This document shows positions 9,542-18,500 of a stretch of DNA of 64,000 nt, piece after piece. Position 1 is the first letter of the stretch; every line of letters begins with the position of its first letter. A program made the position numbers and the translations under genes. The notes beneath the pieces are model-generated. The model had not been told where the DNA came from, searched no databases, and saw only the letters and a list, made by a program, of their open reading frames with translations. The stretch comes from a bacterium (GTDB taxonomy: Bacteria; Oederibacteriota; CAKKQC01): positions 1 to 64,000 of the forward strand of contig CAKKQC010000019.1 in the NCBI GenBank assembly GCA_919901855.1. The letters are read 5' to 3'.

Positions 9542-10786
9542 TCACCGGTCGTTCCGGACCAGATCCAGATATGTTTCACGGCGGCGCACGAGCATGGCAC
9601 GGCCGCCCTCGACGAGGACCTCCGCCGCCCGGCGCCTGCCGTTGTAGTTCGACGACATCGCCATGCCGTACGCGCCGGCCCCGAGGACGGCCAGCAGGTC
9701 GCCGCCCCGCAGCGGCGGCAGGCGTCGGCCCAACCCGAGGAAGTCAGACGACTCACAGATCGGCCCGACGATGTCAACCCGCCGGGGCGCGCCGCTCCGT
9801 GGTTGGACCGGCACGATCTCGTGGTGCGCCTCGTACAGGCACGGCCGGATGAGGTCGCTCATCCCCGCGTCGACGATCGCGAAGTTCTTGCGAACACCGC
9901 GTTTCACATGGATGACCCGCGTGACGAGCGCGCCTGCCTCGCCCACGAGGAACCGGCCGGGTTCCACGATCAGCCCCATCGGCCGCGCCGCGAGCCGGTG
10001 ATGCAGGAGCGATGCGACGTGCCGGGCATTCAGCCGGTGCTGGCCGGGGCGGTACGCGATCCCAAGCCCTCCGCCGATGTTGCGCCAGCGAAGCACGATG
10101 CCGCGCCGCTCGAGCCGGTCCAGCAGGATCTCGACCCGGCCGAGCGCCGCGGCGAACGGCAGCGGGTCCGTGATCTGCGACCCGATGTGAATGTGGATCC
10201 CCGCCACCTCCAGGCACCGCAGGCGTGCGGCCCGCACGTAGACGGCCTCGGCCATCGTCCAGTCGATCCCGAATTTGTTCTCGTGGGTGCCCGTCGTGAT
10301 GTACCGGTGCGTGTGGGCGTCGACGTGCGGGTTGATCCGGAATTCCACTCGCGCACGGCGGCCCAACCCCCTCGCCACGCGGGCGATGGCGTCCAGCTCC
10401 GGTTCCGACTCGACGTTGAACATGAGGATCCCGGCCCGCAGGCCCGCCCGGATCTCGTCGTCCGTCTTCCCCACTCCGGAGAAGACGATGCGGTCGGGAT
10501 GGGCTCCGGCCCGCAGCGCCCGAAACAGCTCGCCGCCGGATACGACCTCGATGCCGCACCCCTCGGCAACCATGAGGCGCAGGATCGCGAGCGAGGAATT
10601 GGCCTTCATCGAGTAGCAGATCAGGGGACGATGGGCCGCGAACGCCTCCCGGACCTCAGCCACGGCCCCCCGGATCGCGCCGCCGGAATAGACCCAAAGC
10701 GGCGTCCCGTGCCGCCGCGCCAGCAGGTCCAGCGACACGCTCTCGCAATGGAGGCTGCCGCGCCGGTTCCGGAACGCATCGTTCAT
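9542..10786 (-). CDS. lysA: Diaminopimelate decarboxylase
   Basis: 414 aa, normal length. It catalyses the last step of lysine synthesis, meso-diaminopimelate to L-lysine plus CO2, with PLP. The PLP lysine is K61 in [15 protein letters not shown], the phosphate-binding glycine run [17 protein letters not shown] and CESSDFLG are all present in order, covering the alanine racemase-like barrel and the C-terminal beta domain. It heads a minus-strand run with the fucose-isomerase-like gene, which shares no obvious pathway. A clear promoter was not found in the 87-base gap upstream (10787-10873). Confidence 0.93.
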   Translation of the reverse strand: MNDAFRNRRGSLHCESVSLDLLARRHGTPLWVYSGGAIRGAVAEVREAFAAHRPLICYSMKANSSLAILRLMVAEGCGIEVVSGGELFRALRAGAHPDRIVFSGVGKTDDEIRAGLRAGILMFNVESEPELDAIARVARGLGRRARVEFRINPHVDAHTHRYITTGTHENKFGIDWTMAEAVYVRAARLRCLEVAGIHIHIGSQITDPLPFAAALGRVEILLDRLERRGIVLRWRNIGGGLGIAYRPGQHRLNARHVASLLHHRLAARPMGLIVEPGRFLVGEAGALVTRVIHVKRGVRKNFAIVDAGMSDLIRPCLYEAHHEIVPVQPRSGAPRRVDIVGPICESSDFLGLGRRLPPLRGGDLLAVLGAGAYGMAMSSNYNGRRRAAEVLVEGGRAMLVRRRETYLDLVRNDR

Positions 10787-10873
10787 GGTGAGAGCTAGGA
10801 TAGCATGCGATCCGGGGTCGAAACCCTCCGAAGACTCGTCAGTCCCACACCGGCGGCCGGGTCTTCAACATGT

Positions 10874-11341
10874 CTATGGCGGATTGGTGATGATATTGGG
10901 GAAGGCCTTCTCGACAACCGGCTCCTTCATCACCGTATTGGCTACGGACTCAAGGTCAGCCCCGGACGGGACTTGGGTCAAGTAGCTATCCAAGAACTCG
11001 CTGCGATTGATGATCGTCAACCCATGCTTCTCAACCGCTGCGTCCCTCACTGGCTGCGGGGTACCCGGCCGAAAGTCGACCACCAACTGCCCCGTCATGG
11101 CATAGAGGGCGACGCCCTTCCAGATAACGCGAGTTGCCCCGAGCTTCTTTGCCCAAGCCTCCATTCGAGCGTCCCGATCGGCTTCCCTGGAACGCGCGAG
11201 TTCCTCTTCCGAGACTGGAGAGATCCGTGTCGACGGCGCAAAGGTCCTCGCGGGAAGAGACCCCTCCCCAGACTGCTGGGCACGGTGGCAACCCGCAACT
11301 ACCATCGCGACCATCGCCAGTGCAATTGTGGCGCCTCGCAT
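10874..11341 (-). CDS. Lipoprotein resembling an orphan subtilase prodomain
   Basis: 155 aa from the ATG at 11341. The signal peptide ends in a lipobox (MVVAGC), so the product should be a lipid-anchored envelope protein. The C-terminal half (LVVDFRPG, VRDAAVEKHGLTIINRS, SYLTQVPSGADLESVANTV, PVVEKAFPN) follows the pattern of fervidolysin/inhibitor-I9-like prodomains that fold subtilases and inhibit them. No protease domain follows and no subtilase is in the window. It may act as a free-standing protease inhibitor, or as a peptide-binding module. Family match is by pattern only. 11342-11474 contains nothing I can name. Confidence 0.55.
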   Translation of the reverse strand: MRGATIALAMVAMVVAGCHRAQQSGEGSLPARTFAPSTRISPVSEEELARSREADRDARMEAWAKKLGATRVIWKGVALYAMTGQLVVDFRPGTPQPVRDAAVEKHGLTIINRSEFLDSYLTQVPSGADLESVANTVMKEPVVEKAFPNIITNPP

Positions 11342-11474
11342 TGCGTCACACGACCGGCCAGCTCCGCCCGCCATCGGTCCGCTGACCTCGACTTGAGGAA
11401 TCCGCCGGCAGCCCATCGTGGCCCCATGATGACACTCCATCCATGGCACCGCAAGAAGATGGAATCTGCCGGAA

Positions 11475-11687
11475 CTACAGGTCTTCCGGCCTGAGGCCCG
11501 TCCGCTTGGCGATGCGCGCGAGCATGTGCGGACCAATCTCGACATCGTCGTGGAAGGCAAAGACGAAGGCCGGCCACCCCGGCCTCGCCAGAATCCTGTG
11601 GGAGTCGGTCTGCCGCTTGAGTTGCCACCCGATTCGGAGAAGCGCCGCGAGAACCCGGCGCGCCTTCTGACTGGGCCAGTCGCTCAC
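11475..11687 (-). CDS. hicA: HicA-type mRNA interferase toxin
   Basis: 70 aa from a GTG at 11687 that overlaps the hicB stop as GTGA. It has the small double-stranded-RNA-binding-like HicA layout: an N-terminal helix (KARRVLAALLRIGW), then QTDSHRIL, which carries the catalytic histidine, then a strand pair (RPGWPAFVFAFH) and the C-terminal helix LARIAKRTGL. HicA toxins cut mRNA and tmRNA when free. Gene order antitoxin first, toxin second is the less common arrangement for hic but known. Confidence 0.85.
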   Translation of the reverse strand: MSDWPSQKARRVLAALLRIGWQLKRQTDSHRILARPGWPAFVFAFHDDVEIGPHMLARIAKRTGLRPEDL

Positions 11688-11890
11688 GCTGGCTGGAAGG
11701 TGATCTCGATCTGCGCGGGAAGGACTTCCCCGTGCTCAATGCGGTCGGCCACGACCCGAAGCGCGAGGGCCTCGACGGCGCCGATGGCCGCATTGCGCGT
11801 CGTCCCGTACGCCATGACCCCCGGCAGATCGCCGATCTCAGCCATCCAGCGCCCGTCCGTCTCCTGCTCGATCTCGATGTTGAACTTCAC
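11684..11890 (-). CDS. hicB: HicB-type antitoxin
   Basis: 68 aa. The short partial-RNase H-like HicB fold is visible as IEIEQETDGRWMAEIGDLPGV, followed by YGTTRNAAIGAVEALALRVV, the hallmark DGxW-A-x-PxLPG-V and AxxAxxxAxxLA pattern. There is no C-terminal DNA-binding domain, so autoregulation would need another partner. Translationally coupled to hicA. Confidence 0.85.
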   Translation of the reverse strand: MKFNIEIEQETDGRWMAEIGDLPGVMAYGTTRNAAIGAVEALALRVVADRIEHGEVLPAQIEITFQPA

Positions 11891-11956
11891 GATTGCAGTA
11901 TACCGCCTCAGCGGACCGGGGGGGTGCCGCCTATCCTCCGGCTTCAGCTCCGTCCG

Positions 11957-12388
11957 CTACGCAGACGAATCACCCGCGGCCTGCTCCTTCAGGAACTCCT
12001 CGGCGCGCAGGGCGCGAAAGGACAGGCCGGCCCGGCCGTGGAAATCGCGGTTCTCCGTGATTACGGCCTCGGCGCCCGCAGCCTCGGCGCAGGCCGCGAT
12101 CGCCGCATCGCCGGTCTTGAGGCCCATGGCCTGGTATTTCTCCCTCAGGCTGAATGAAACATCCCAGTCCTCGAGAACGGTCACGTCGAGAACCGCGATG
12201 ACCGCCCAGAAGTCCTTGAAACGCACCTCGGGAAGGTTGCGGCGCACCTCCTCGACAATCACCCGACTGGCGCAAATATCGAAGCGCTCTGCATTGTCCG
12301 CGAGGAATCGAAGCAGGCGGGAGGGGTGAACGATAGTCAGGTTGTCGAGGCCGAGGATGTACTCGTTGGAGTCAAGAACGAGCCGCAA
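11957..12388 (-). CDS. PIN-domain ribonuclease (VapC-like toxin)
   Basis: 143 aa. The PIN acidic residues are present: D6 in VLDSN, E46 in VIVEEVRR, D94 in KTGDAAIAA and D115 in TENRDF. They would hold Mg2+/Mn2+ for RNA cleavage. It overlaps the small gene upstream by 17 bases, the usual toxin-antitoxin coupling. Confidence 0.8.
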   Translation of the reverse strand: MRLVLDSNEYILGLDNLTIVHPSRLLRFLADNAERFDICASRVIVEEVRRNLPEVRFKDFWAVIAVLDVTVLEDWDVSFSLREKYQAMGLKTGDAAIAACAEAAGAEAVITENRDFHGRAGLSFRALRAEEFLKEQAAGDSSA

Positions 12389-12578
12389 GCTTCTCCTTCC
12401 AGATCTCCTCCCGGGTCCGTTTCACCATCTGGACGATCTCGTCCGCGGTCTTCCCCCGGAGCTCGGGAGTCGGCCCCTCCCGCTGAATACGGTCAAGGAT
12501 CTCCCGTAGGCGCCGCTTCCGCTCTTCCAGCGGCAACCTGCGCAGGTCGGCCATGAGTTGCGGACGGTTACCGCCCAT
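12372..12578 (-). CDS. Putative antitoxin partner of the PIN nuclease
   Basis: 68 aa, highly charged and mainly helical (LRRLPLEERKRRLREILDRI; KTADEIVQMVKRTREEIWKE). It overlaps the PIN gene, precedes it, and has the size of a VapB-like antitoxin, though I see no classical AbrB or RHH motif. An internal ATG (MADLRR, 12554) is an alternative start. 12579-12677 holds nothing recognisable. Confidence 0.65.
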   Translation of the reverse strand: MGGNRPQLMADLRRLPLEERKRRLREILDRIQREGPTPELRGKTADEIVQMVKRTREEIWKEKLAARS

Positions 12579-12677
12579 GCCTGAATTCTAGCACCAGTGG
12601 CGGCTCCCCTGGGAAACGCGGTCAGACCGAGCGCCGGTAATGCTTGGCGGATGCAAGATCGCGGAGCTTGGCGGAGG

Positions 12678-15215
12678 TCAGCGGACCGGGTGGATCACGG
12701 GATGCATCACGCCGTCCCAGCGGTCATAGACCGCCCGCGCGCGCTCGTACAGGCGGTCGCCCTCCTCCGTCTTCCCGGTCATGATCGCCGCGGTCGCCCA
12801 GTCGAGGAGCATGGGATTGGCGCAGTTCAGGAACCCCTCCTCGGTCGCCGCGCGAACGAGGGGGTACGCTTCCCGGTACCGCCGGAGGTCCGTGTAGAGC
12901 TGGCCCAGCGCGGCCTTCGCCTGCGTGACTTCGGGGAGCAGGAGGCAGAGGCGCCGCAACTCCGCCTCCGCGAAGGCGGTGTCGGAGCGGCCCATCGCGA
13001 GCGCGGCCGCGGTCCAGGCGGGATCGGCGCCGGGCAGGACCGGCACCCGGGCGGCGGGGAGCTGCGGACGACTCGTCACCTCGAAGATCCAGTGCATGCC
13101 GTACCCCGCCGTCCGGCAGGCCGTGGACGTCACCGGCCGGAAATGCCGCTTCGCGAACTCCGTGTAGAGCCGGAGCTGGCGGTCGGTCCACGGGTACGAG
13201 GGCGGCACCGTACGGTCCCAGCTCGCGAAGTCCGCGTCGTAGACGATCCACCGGACGCCCATCTGCCGGTACCGCACCACCACCCGCTCCGGCGTGGCGG
13301 CGGCCGCGACCGCGTCCCACGCGGGCCGCAACCCGATCTCGTTCGTCAGGACGCGCGCCGGGATGCCCCACAGGAACTTCGCCCCGACGACGAGCACGGA
13401 GGCCCGGGGCTCCCCGGCACACCGCCCGGCCACCACGGGTTGGACAAGACCCCAGGACCCCATCAATGACCGCCGGTACGCCTCCGCGTCCACCCGCCCG
13501 GCGAGATACGCACGGCCGCGCAGGCCGGGGTCCTCCTCGTTCCAGGTCGTGAACGGACCAAGCCGGCAGGCGAGAGAACCGACGAGGATGGTCAGGGCCA
13601 CGGCGGCGGCGGGGGCCGGCCACCGGGGAGGCGGTCCGGCTGGCACCGGGGGCGGTGCCGGACCACGCTTCCGGCCGCCCAACCGGGCCTGCGGCTCCGC
13701 AGCGCGCGCCCGCGCGGCCGCGGACCTGTGGTTCAGGACCGCCCGCGCGGCAACCGCGACGGCCACCGCGTTCATGAGCGCGCACGCCGGCAGAATGAAC
13801 CGCGGCAGTTGCGCGTGCCCCCCCGGCGTGGCCACCACGAGCGCCATCGACCCCGCCGACGCCGCCGCCACGCCCCACCACCCGGCCGGGCCGGCGCCGG
13901 CCACGAGCACGGGCAGGGCCGCAATCACGGGGTATCCGTCGCGCAGCAGCAGGGCCCCGGCTTCCCGCAAGGACGCGAGCCGCCCGAACCCCTCGTGCAC
14001 GATCCCGCCCAGTTCGACCCGGATGGCCGCCCCGTTGCCGTTGACGCCGAACCACGCCGGCAGAGCCGCGGCGCCGAAGGGATGCACGGGGTCGCCGTAC
14101 TGGAACCACGCGCGCAGCAACCACGGCGCCAGCGGCAGCGCCGCCACTGCCGCCCACGCGGCCGTCGTCCCGGGACCGCGGCCGGTCCGTGCGAGCGCCA
14201 GCGCCCCGGCGGCGGCGACGGCTGGCGCGAGCGAGAGCTTGGCCGCCACGACGCATCCGCCGAGCCAGGCCGCCCACGCCCCCGCGCCGCCCCGCCACCC
14301 GCCGCGCCGCCACACGCCGGCTTCCATCGTTCCCGCGGCGGCCGCGAGCCATGCTCCGCAGACGGCGAGATCGTCCTTCGCCGTGAGCAGGACCCAGTTC
14401 TCGGCGGGGACGAGGAGCGGTACGAGTCCGAGCAATGCGGTCCAACCGCCGCTCAGCCCGGGTGCCAATGACCGCATGCAGGCCATCACGCCGAGCCATG
14501 CCAGCCCGAGCCCGGTCAGCCGCACTGCCGCATCGACGCCGAATGCGACCGCGAATACATTGGGGAAATCGCCGAGGAGCGGCAGACCCCACGCCCAATA
14601 GGCGGGGCGTTCGGGCAGGTGATGGCGCAGGAGCAGTTGCTGGGGCAGGGCGAGGTGGTACATGAGGCAGTCCTCGTTGTGCTCGGGCACGACGAGCCTC
14701 GGAAGGTTCGCGACCACGAGGACGGCGAGCCCCGCCAGGAGGACGGGCGAGGTCCGGGCGGTCTCCCGGACACCGCCCCAACCCCAGGCCGCTAGCGCCG
14801 GGATCCGCCGCCGCGAGGCGAGCGCCGCGGCCGCGCCGAGCACGACGACGACGCCCCGGGTGCAGAGTCCCGTCGACGCGAACCCGAAGACGGCCAGCGA
14901 GAGAACCGCGTACCCGCCGAATGCGGCGGTCATGGCGAGCGCCCGGGAGGGTTTCCGAATCCCGCAGAAGCCGAGCAGGCGCCTCCCCCACGCGTCGCTC
15001 ACGGCGAGCAGGGCCACGGCCAGCCCGACGGCCCCGGCGGAGCGGAGGGCGTTGGGGACGAGCCAGGGACCGACCGGCCACCAGCCCGTGGCCGCCAGCC
15101 GCAGCCCCTCGACCGCGCCGCGCGCGCCCTCGCCAAACTCGGCGCGTCCGAGGACGGCCACGGCGGCCACCCCCCAGACCCAGGCGAGGAACGCGAAGAC
15201 GGAGGCCCAGCTCAT
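12678..15215 (-). CDS. Large polytopic membrane protein, GT-C-like, with TPR-like tail
   Basis: 845 aa. About the first 560 residues are many hydrophobic helices. Between early helices lies NEDCLMYHLALPQQLL, a D-x-x-x-YHL segment like the first-loop acidic motif of GT39/GT-C glycosyltransferases. A soluble segment follows (about 560-720) with VGAKFLWGIP and GVRWIVYDADFASW, typical of the periplasmic C-terminal parts of such enzymes. The last 110 residues (AMGRSDTAFAEAELRRLC; AKAALGQLYTDLRRYREAY) are TPR-like. Likely an inner-membrane sugar transferase or related polymer enzyme; substrate unknown. It lies 31 bases downstream of flhX, with no clear terminator between. Confidence 0.55.
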   Translation of the reverse strand: MSWASVFAFLAWVWGVAAVAVLGRAEFGEGARGAVEGLRLAATGWWPVGPWLVPNALRSAGAVGLAVALLAVSDAWGRRLLGFCGIRKPSRALAMTAAFGGYAVLSLAVFGFASTGLCTRGVVVVLGAAAALASRRRIPALAAWGWGGVRETARTSPVLLAGLAVLVVANLPRLVVPEHNEDCLMYHLALPQQLLLRHHLPERPAYWAWGLPLLGDFPNVFAVAFGVDAAVRLTGLGLAWLGVMACMRSLAPGLSGGWTALLGLVPLLVPAENWVLLTAKDDLAVCGAWLAAAAGTMEAGVWRRGGWRGGAGAWAAWLGGCVVAAKLSLAPAVAAAGALALARTGRGPGTTAAWAAVAALPLAPWLLRAWFQYGDPVHPFGAAALPAWFGVNGNGAAIRVELGGIVHEGFGRLASLREAGALLLRDGYPVIAALPVLVAGAGPAGWWGVAAASAGSMALVVATPGGHAQLPRFILPACALMNAVAVAVAARAVLNHRSAAARARAAEPQARLGGRKRGPAPPPVPAGPPPRWPAPAAAVALTILVGSLACRLGPFTTWNEEDPGLRGRAYLAGRVDAEAYRRSLMGSWGLVQPVVAGRCAGEPRASVLVVGAKFLWGIPARVLTNEIGLRPAWDAVAAAATPERVVVRYRQMGVRWIVYDADFASWDRTVPPSYPWTDRQLRLYTEFAKRHFRPVTSTACRTAGYGMHWIFEVTSRPQLPAARVPVLPGADPAWTAAALAMGRSDTAFAEAELRRLCLLLPEVTQAKAALGQLYTDLRRYREAYPLVRAATEEGFLNCANPMLLDWATAAIMTGKTEEGDRLYERARAVYDRWDGVMHPVIHPVR

Positions 15216-15246
15216 CTCAGAGGCATCATAGCGAGCCGAGGGCCCG

Positions 15247-15540
15247 TCAGTGCGGCAGCTGAGCAGCTCTCTTCTTGTTGGCGCGGTAAATGAAGGTGAG
15301 CACTTCGGCCATGACCTGGTAAAGCTCGGCCGGAATCTCCTGCTGGACGTCGAGCTTCGCGAGCGCCTCGAGCAGTTCGGGGTCCTCCTGGACCGGGATG
15401 CCGTGCTCGTGCGCGATCGCGAGGATGCGCTCCGCCACCTCCCCCTTCCCCTTCGCCACCACCTTGGGGGCGTGATCCTTGGCGAGATCGTATCGCATCG
15501 CGATGGCGGACCGGGGACCCCGGCGGGGCGTGGCCGCCAC
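15247..15540 (-). CDS. FlhB C-terminal-domain homologue (FlhX-type)
   Basis: 97 aa matching only the cytoplasmic domain of FlhB/YscU (AIAMRYD; HEHGIPVQEDPELLEAL; EIPAELYQVMAEVLTFIYRANK). There are no membrane helices and no NPTH-like cleavage loop; the protein begins where cleaved FlhB-CC would begin. Such FlhX/FlhB2 proteins occur at the ends of flagellar loci in several phyla and can partly replace the FlhB C-fragment in the export gate. Two bases separate it from the FliK-like gene, a natural FlhB partner. Confidence 0.8.
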   Translation of the reverse strand: MAATPRRGPRSAIAMRYDLAKDHAPKVVAKGKGEVAERILAIAHEHGIPVQEDPELLEALAKLDVQQEIPAELYQVMAEVLTFIYRANKKRAAQLPH

Positions 15541-15542
15541 GG

Positions 15543-18500
15543 TCAGGCCTTGATATCCAGCGACGAGGTCGTCGGCACGGGGCGCGTCGGGATCGGGGCC
15601 GCCGCCGCGGGGACCGGCAGGGGCTCGTCGAGCTCACACACGCACTGGTTCAACGTGAACTTGTACCCCGTCAGCTTGGCCACGAGATCGGGCATCTCCC
15701 CGGTGAGGAACTCGCGCACCCCGTCCTCGTAGACCCGGAAGATGAGCGAGAGCGCCTGGCCGAGCATCTGCATGTGCACGCCGACGGGACCCAGCGACCG
15801 CGTCTCCACTTCCATCGTCATCCGCGCCGGCACCCGGGGGTCGCGCTTCTTACCTTCCTTCTCGCGCTTCCACGACACGCGCACATCCCCGCCCTGGATC
15901 CCGCCCCCGATCGCGAGCGGAATCTGCACCTGGATGATGTTCATCTGGTCGCGCCCGCCAGAGGAGCCGATCTGCTGGGCGCTCACGACCTGCACGATTT
16001 CGGAGGCCGCCTCCCGCAGGGCGGAGAGGTGCGACCGCGCCTCGCCGGCTGGCAGTAACGACTGCGCCTCTCTCGCCCGCTGCTGCACCTCTATGGCCGT
16101 GGATTTCACCGTGTCCCGGACGGCCTCGGCCAGCTCCTGCCGCAACCGGACATCCGGCGCCCGCCTGTCCGGCGCGGCGGGGGCGGGCCGGTCCGGCGCC
16201 CCGGCGGGGTCCGACGCCCGGGCGAGCTTCACCTCGTGATCGAGCCCGAGGGATTCGATCGCATCCTTGAGCTGGGCGTGAAGCTCGCCTCCCTCGGGGC
16301 TCACCTGGATGCGCCGGGCCAGCGAGACCAGCCGCTCGATGGCGACCCGGAGGCCCTGGGAGATCGGGCGAGCGCCCGGGGTGGAGGCGTCGCGGAGCAC
16401 GGCAGTGGCGGCGGCCTGGAATTGCTCGAGGACCTGCGGCAGGCGCGGCGTCCCGTAAAGGTACTCGTAGGAGGCACCCGCGGACTCCGGCGTCGCCGGC
16501 AGGCCGCGGGCCTGCATGAACGTGGCCGTCTCGATCATGTCCACGCCGATCGAGGTTGGGATCACGGAGGAGGCAGCGATGGGAGCCGGCGTCTGGACCG
16601 GGATCGGCACCCGGACCGGGACCGGACGGACGGGCACGGGCGCCGGCGCCACGGCCGGAGCAGTCGAGTCGTCGGATGCGCCGGCCACGGGCGGCGGCAG
16701 CGGACGCGGAGCCACCGGAACCGCCGCGGGCGCCGCCTGTGCAGGCGCGGCGGGAAGCCGGACGGACTGCGGCGCGGGAGCGGTAACGGGCGTCGCCTCG
16801 AGACGCGCGGCGAGCGCGGCGGTAAAGGTCCCGAGGGGCACCGGCTCGGGCATCGCCGCCGCCGCAGTGGCGACGGCGGGTTCTGTCCGGCCTTGGGCCT
16901 GAGGAGGCACCAGAGCCACCGCGGGCGCGGCAGAAACGGACGCGCGCGAGGCGGAGGCCGGAGCAGGCGCCGGCACGGCCGCGACGGTCGCCGCCGGCAC
17001 GGGAGTGGGCTGTCCCGGAGTCGCTGTAACCACGACCGGAGTGGCCGGAGGCGGAACGGGAGACGGTGGCGGCACCGGGGCCGGCTGTGCTTGAGGTTCG
17101 ACGGGCGCCTGCGCCACGGGCGCCGGGGCGGCCAGCCTGGCCGCGGCGGGCCCCGTCCCGGCCGTGGCGACAGCAGGTGACAACTGTGCGGTGGAAACGG
17201 CAGGTTCTGTCCAGCCCTGGGCTTGCGGCAGCACTCGAACTGCCGCCGGGATCGTCTCCCCCGCCAGCACACGCGCCGCGACGGCCGGCGTGACCGGCGG
17301 AGCCGCCGGAGCCTGCGGAGCGGTCGGCTGGATCGGAACCGCCGCAGCCCGGGTCTCGCCGATGAAGGCGCGAGCGGCCGAGGCGATCGCGTTCATCGTC
17401 CGGGACACGTCGGCTTGCGCCGAGGCTGGCGTGGCCGGGATCGCGGGTCGAGCGGGGGCCGCCGGGCCCGCCGACATGCCCAGGCCCCCCCCAGCCGCAC
17501 GCGTCGGAGACGGCTCCGTCCGCGGAGCCGCGAGGTCAGCCGGAGAGGCGGGGGCGGCAGGCGTGGCCCTCGTCGCCGCCACCGCGGGGGCTGCCGCCAC
17601 GGACGGCGCCGTTCCTTCCACCTGGCCGGCGGTCGCGCCGCGGGGCGGGACCGCGGGGGCCGGCGCCGCCGGTGCCACGGGAAGTGTCGGCGCGGACGCC
17701 GCCGCCGGCTGAACCGGTGCGGACACCTGGGCCGTCGCCGACACGCCTGCGGGCTCCGCCGGAACGGATGCGGCCGCCACGGGCGCGCGCGGCATCCCGG
17801 CGTCCGACGCGGCCAACGGCGCCGGAGTGGACACCGGCGGCCCGGACTCGACCGGCGGACGCGCGGAGGCCAGCGATGGATCCGCCGCCGCGCGGGCGGC
17901 GGCCTCGTGCACGACGCCCGCGAGCAGGCCGCCGAGCTCGGCGGCGGCAAGCACGAGTGTCGGGACGGCTGCGGGCGTCGCCGGCATCCCCAACCCGGGC
18001 ATCGGCGCCACCGGTACGGGCGCCGGCGCCGCGGGCGCGGACGGAACGGCGGCGCCCCGGGTCATCGCCGGAGCCCCGCCGCCAGGGATTCCGGCGTCCG
18101 CGGGGACCCCGGCGGCCACAACCGGGGCCGCGGCGGCCGCGCTCACCGAAGCGGTCTCGAGTCTGGTCAGTGCCGCCGCCACCTGGTCCGCGAGCCGGCC
18201 GGCGGCCTGAAGGGACTGGGCCGGCGTCTGCGCCGCCGCGAGCTGAGTCCGAGCGGCTGCCGCCACGGCGGCCAGGTCTCGTATCGCGCCCTGCACGGCC
18301 GCGGGCGCCGACGCCGGGACCTGCGCCGAGAGACGGGCCGCGGTCTCCGCGATCAGCGAGAGCGTTGCGCCGAGGGCCGGAGGCGGCGTCCCGGGCCCCG
18401 TCGCCGCGATCGCCGGCGATGAGGGCACGGCCGCTTCGGCCGCGGACACGTCCCAGGTCCCGGACGCGACCACGCGACCCACGACATACCCACTAGTCTG

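Noticed and set aside
16236-18496. Several Arg/Gly-rich plus-strand open frames
   Set aside because: They mirror the low-complexity Ala/Pro linker of the FliK-like gene.
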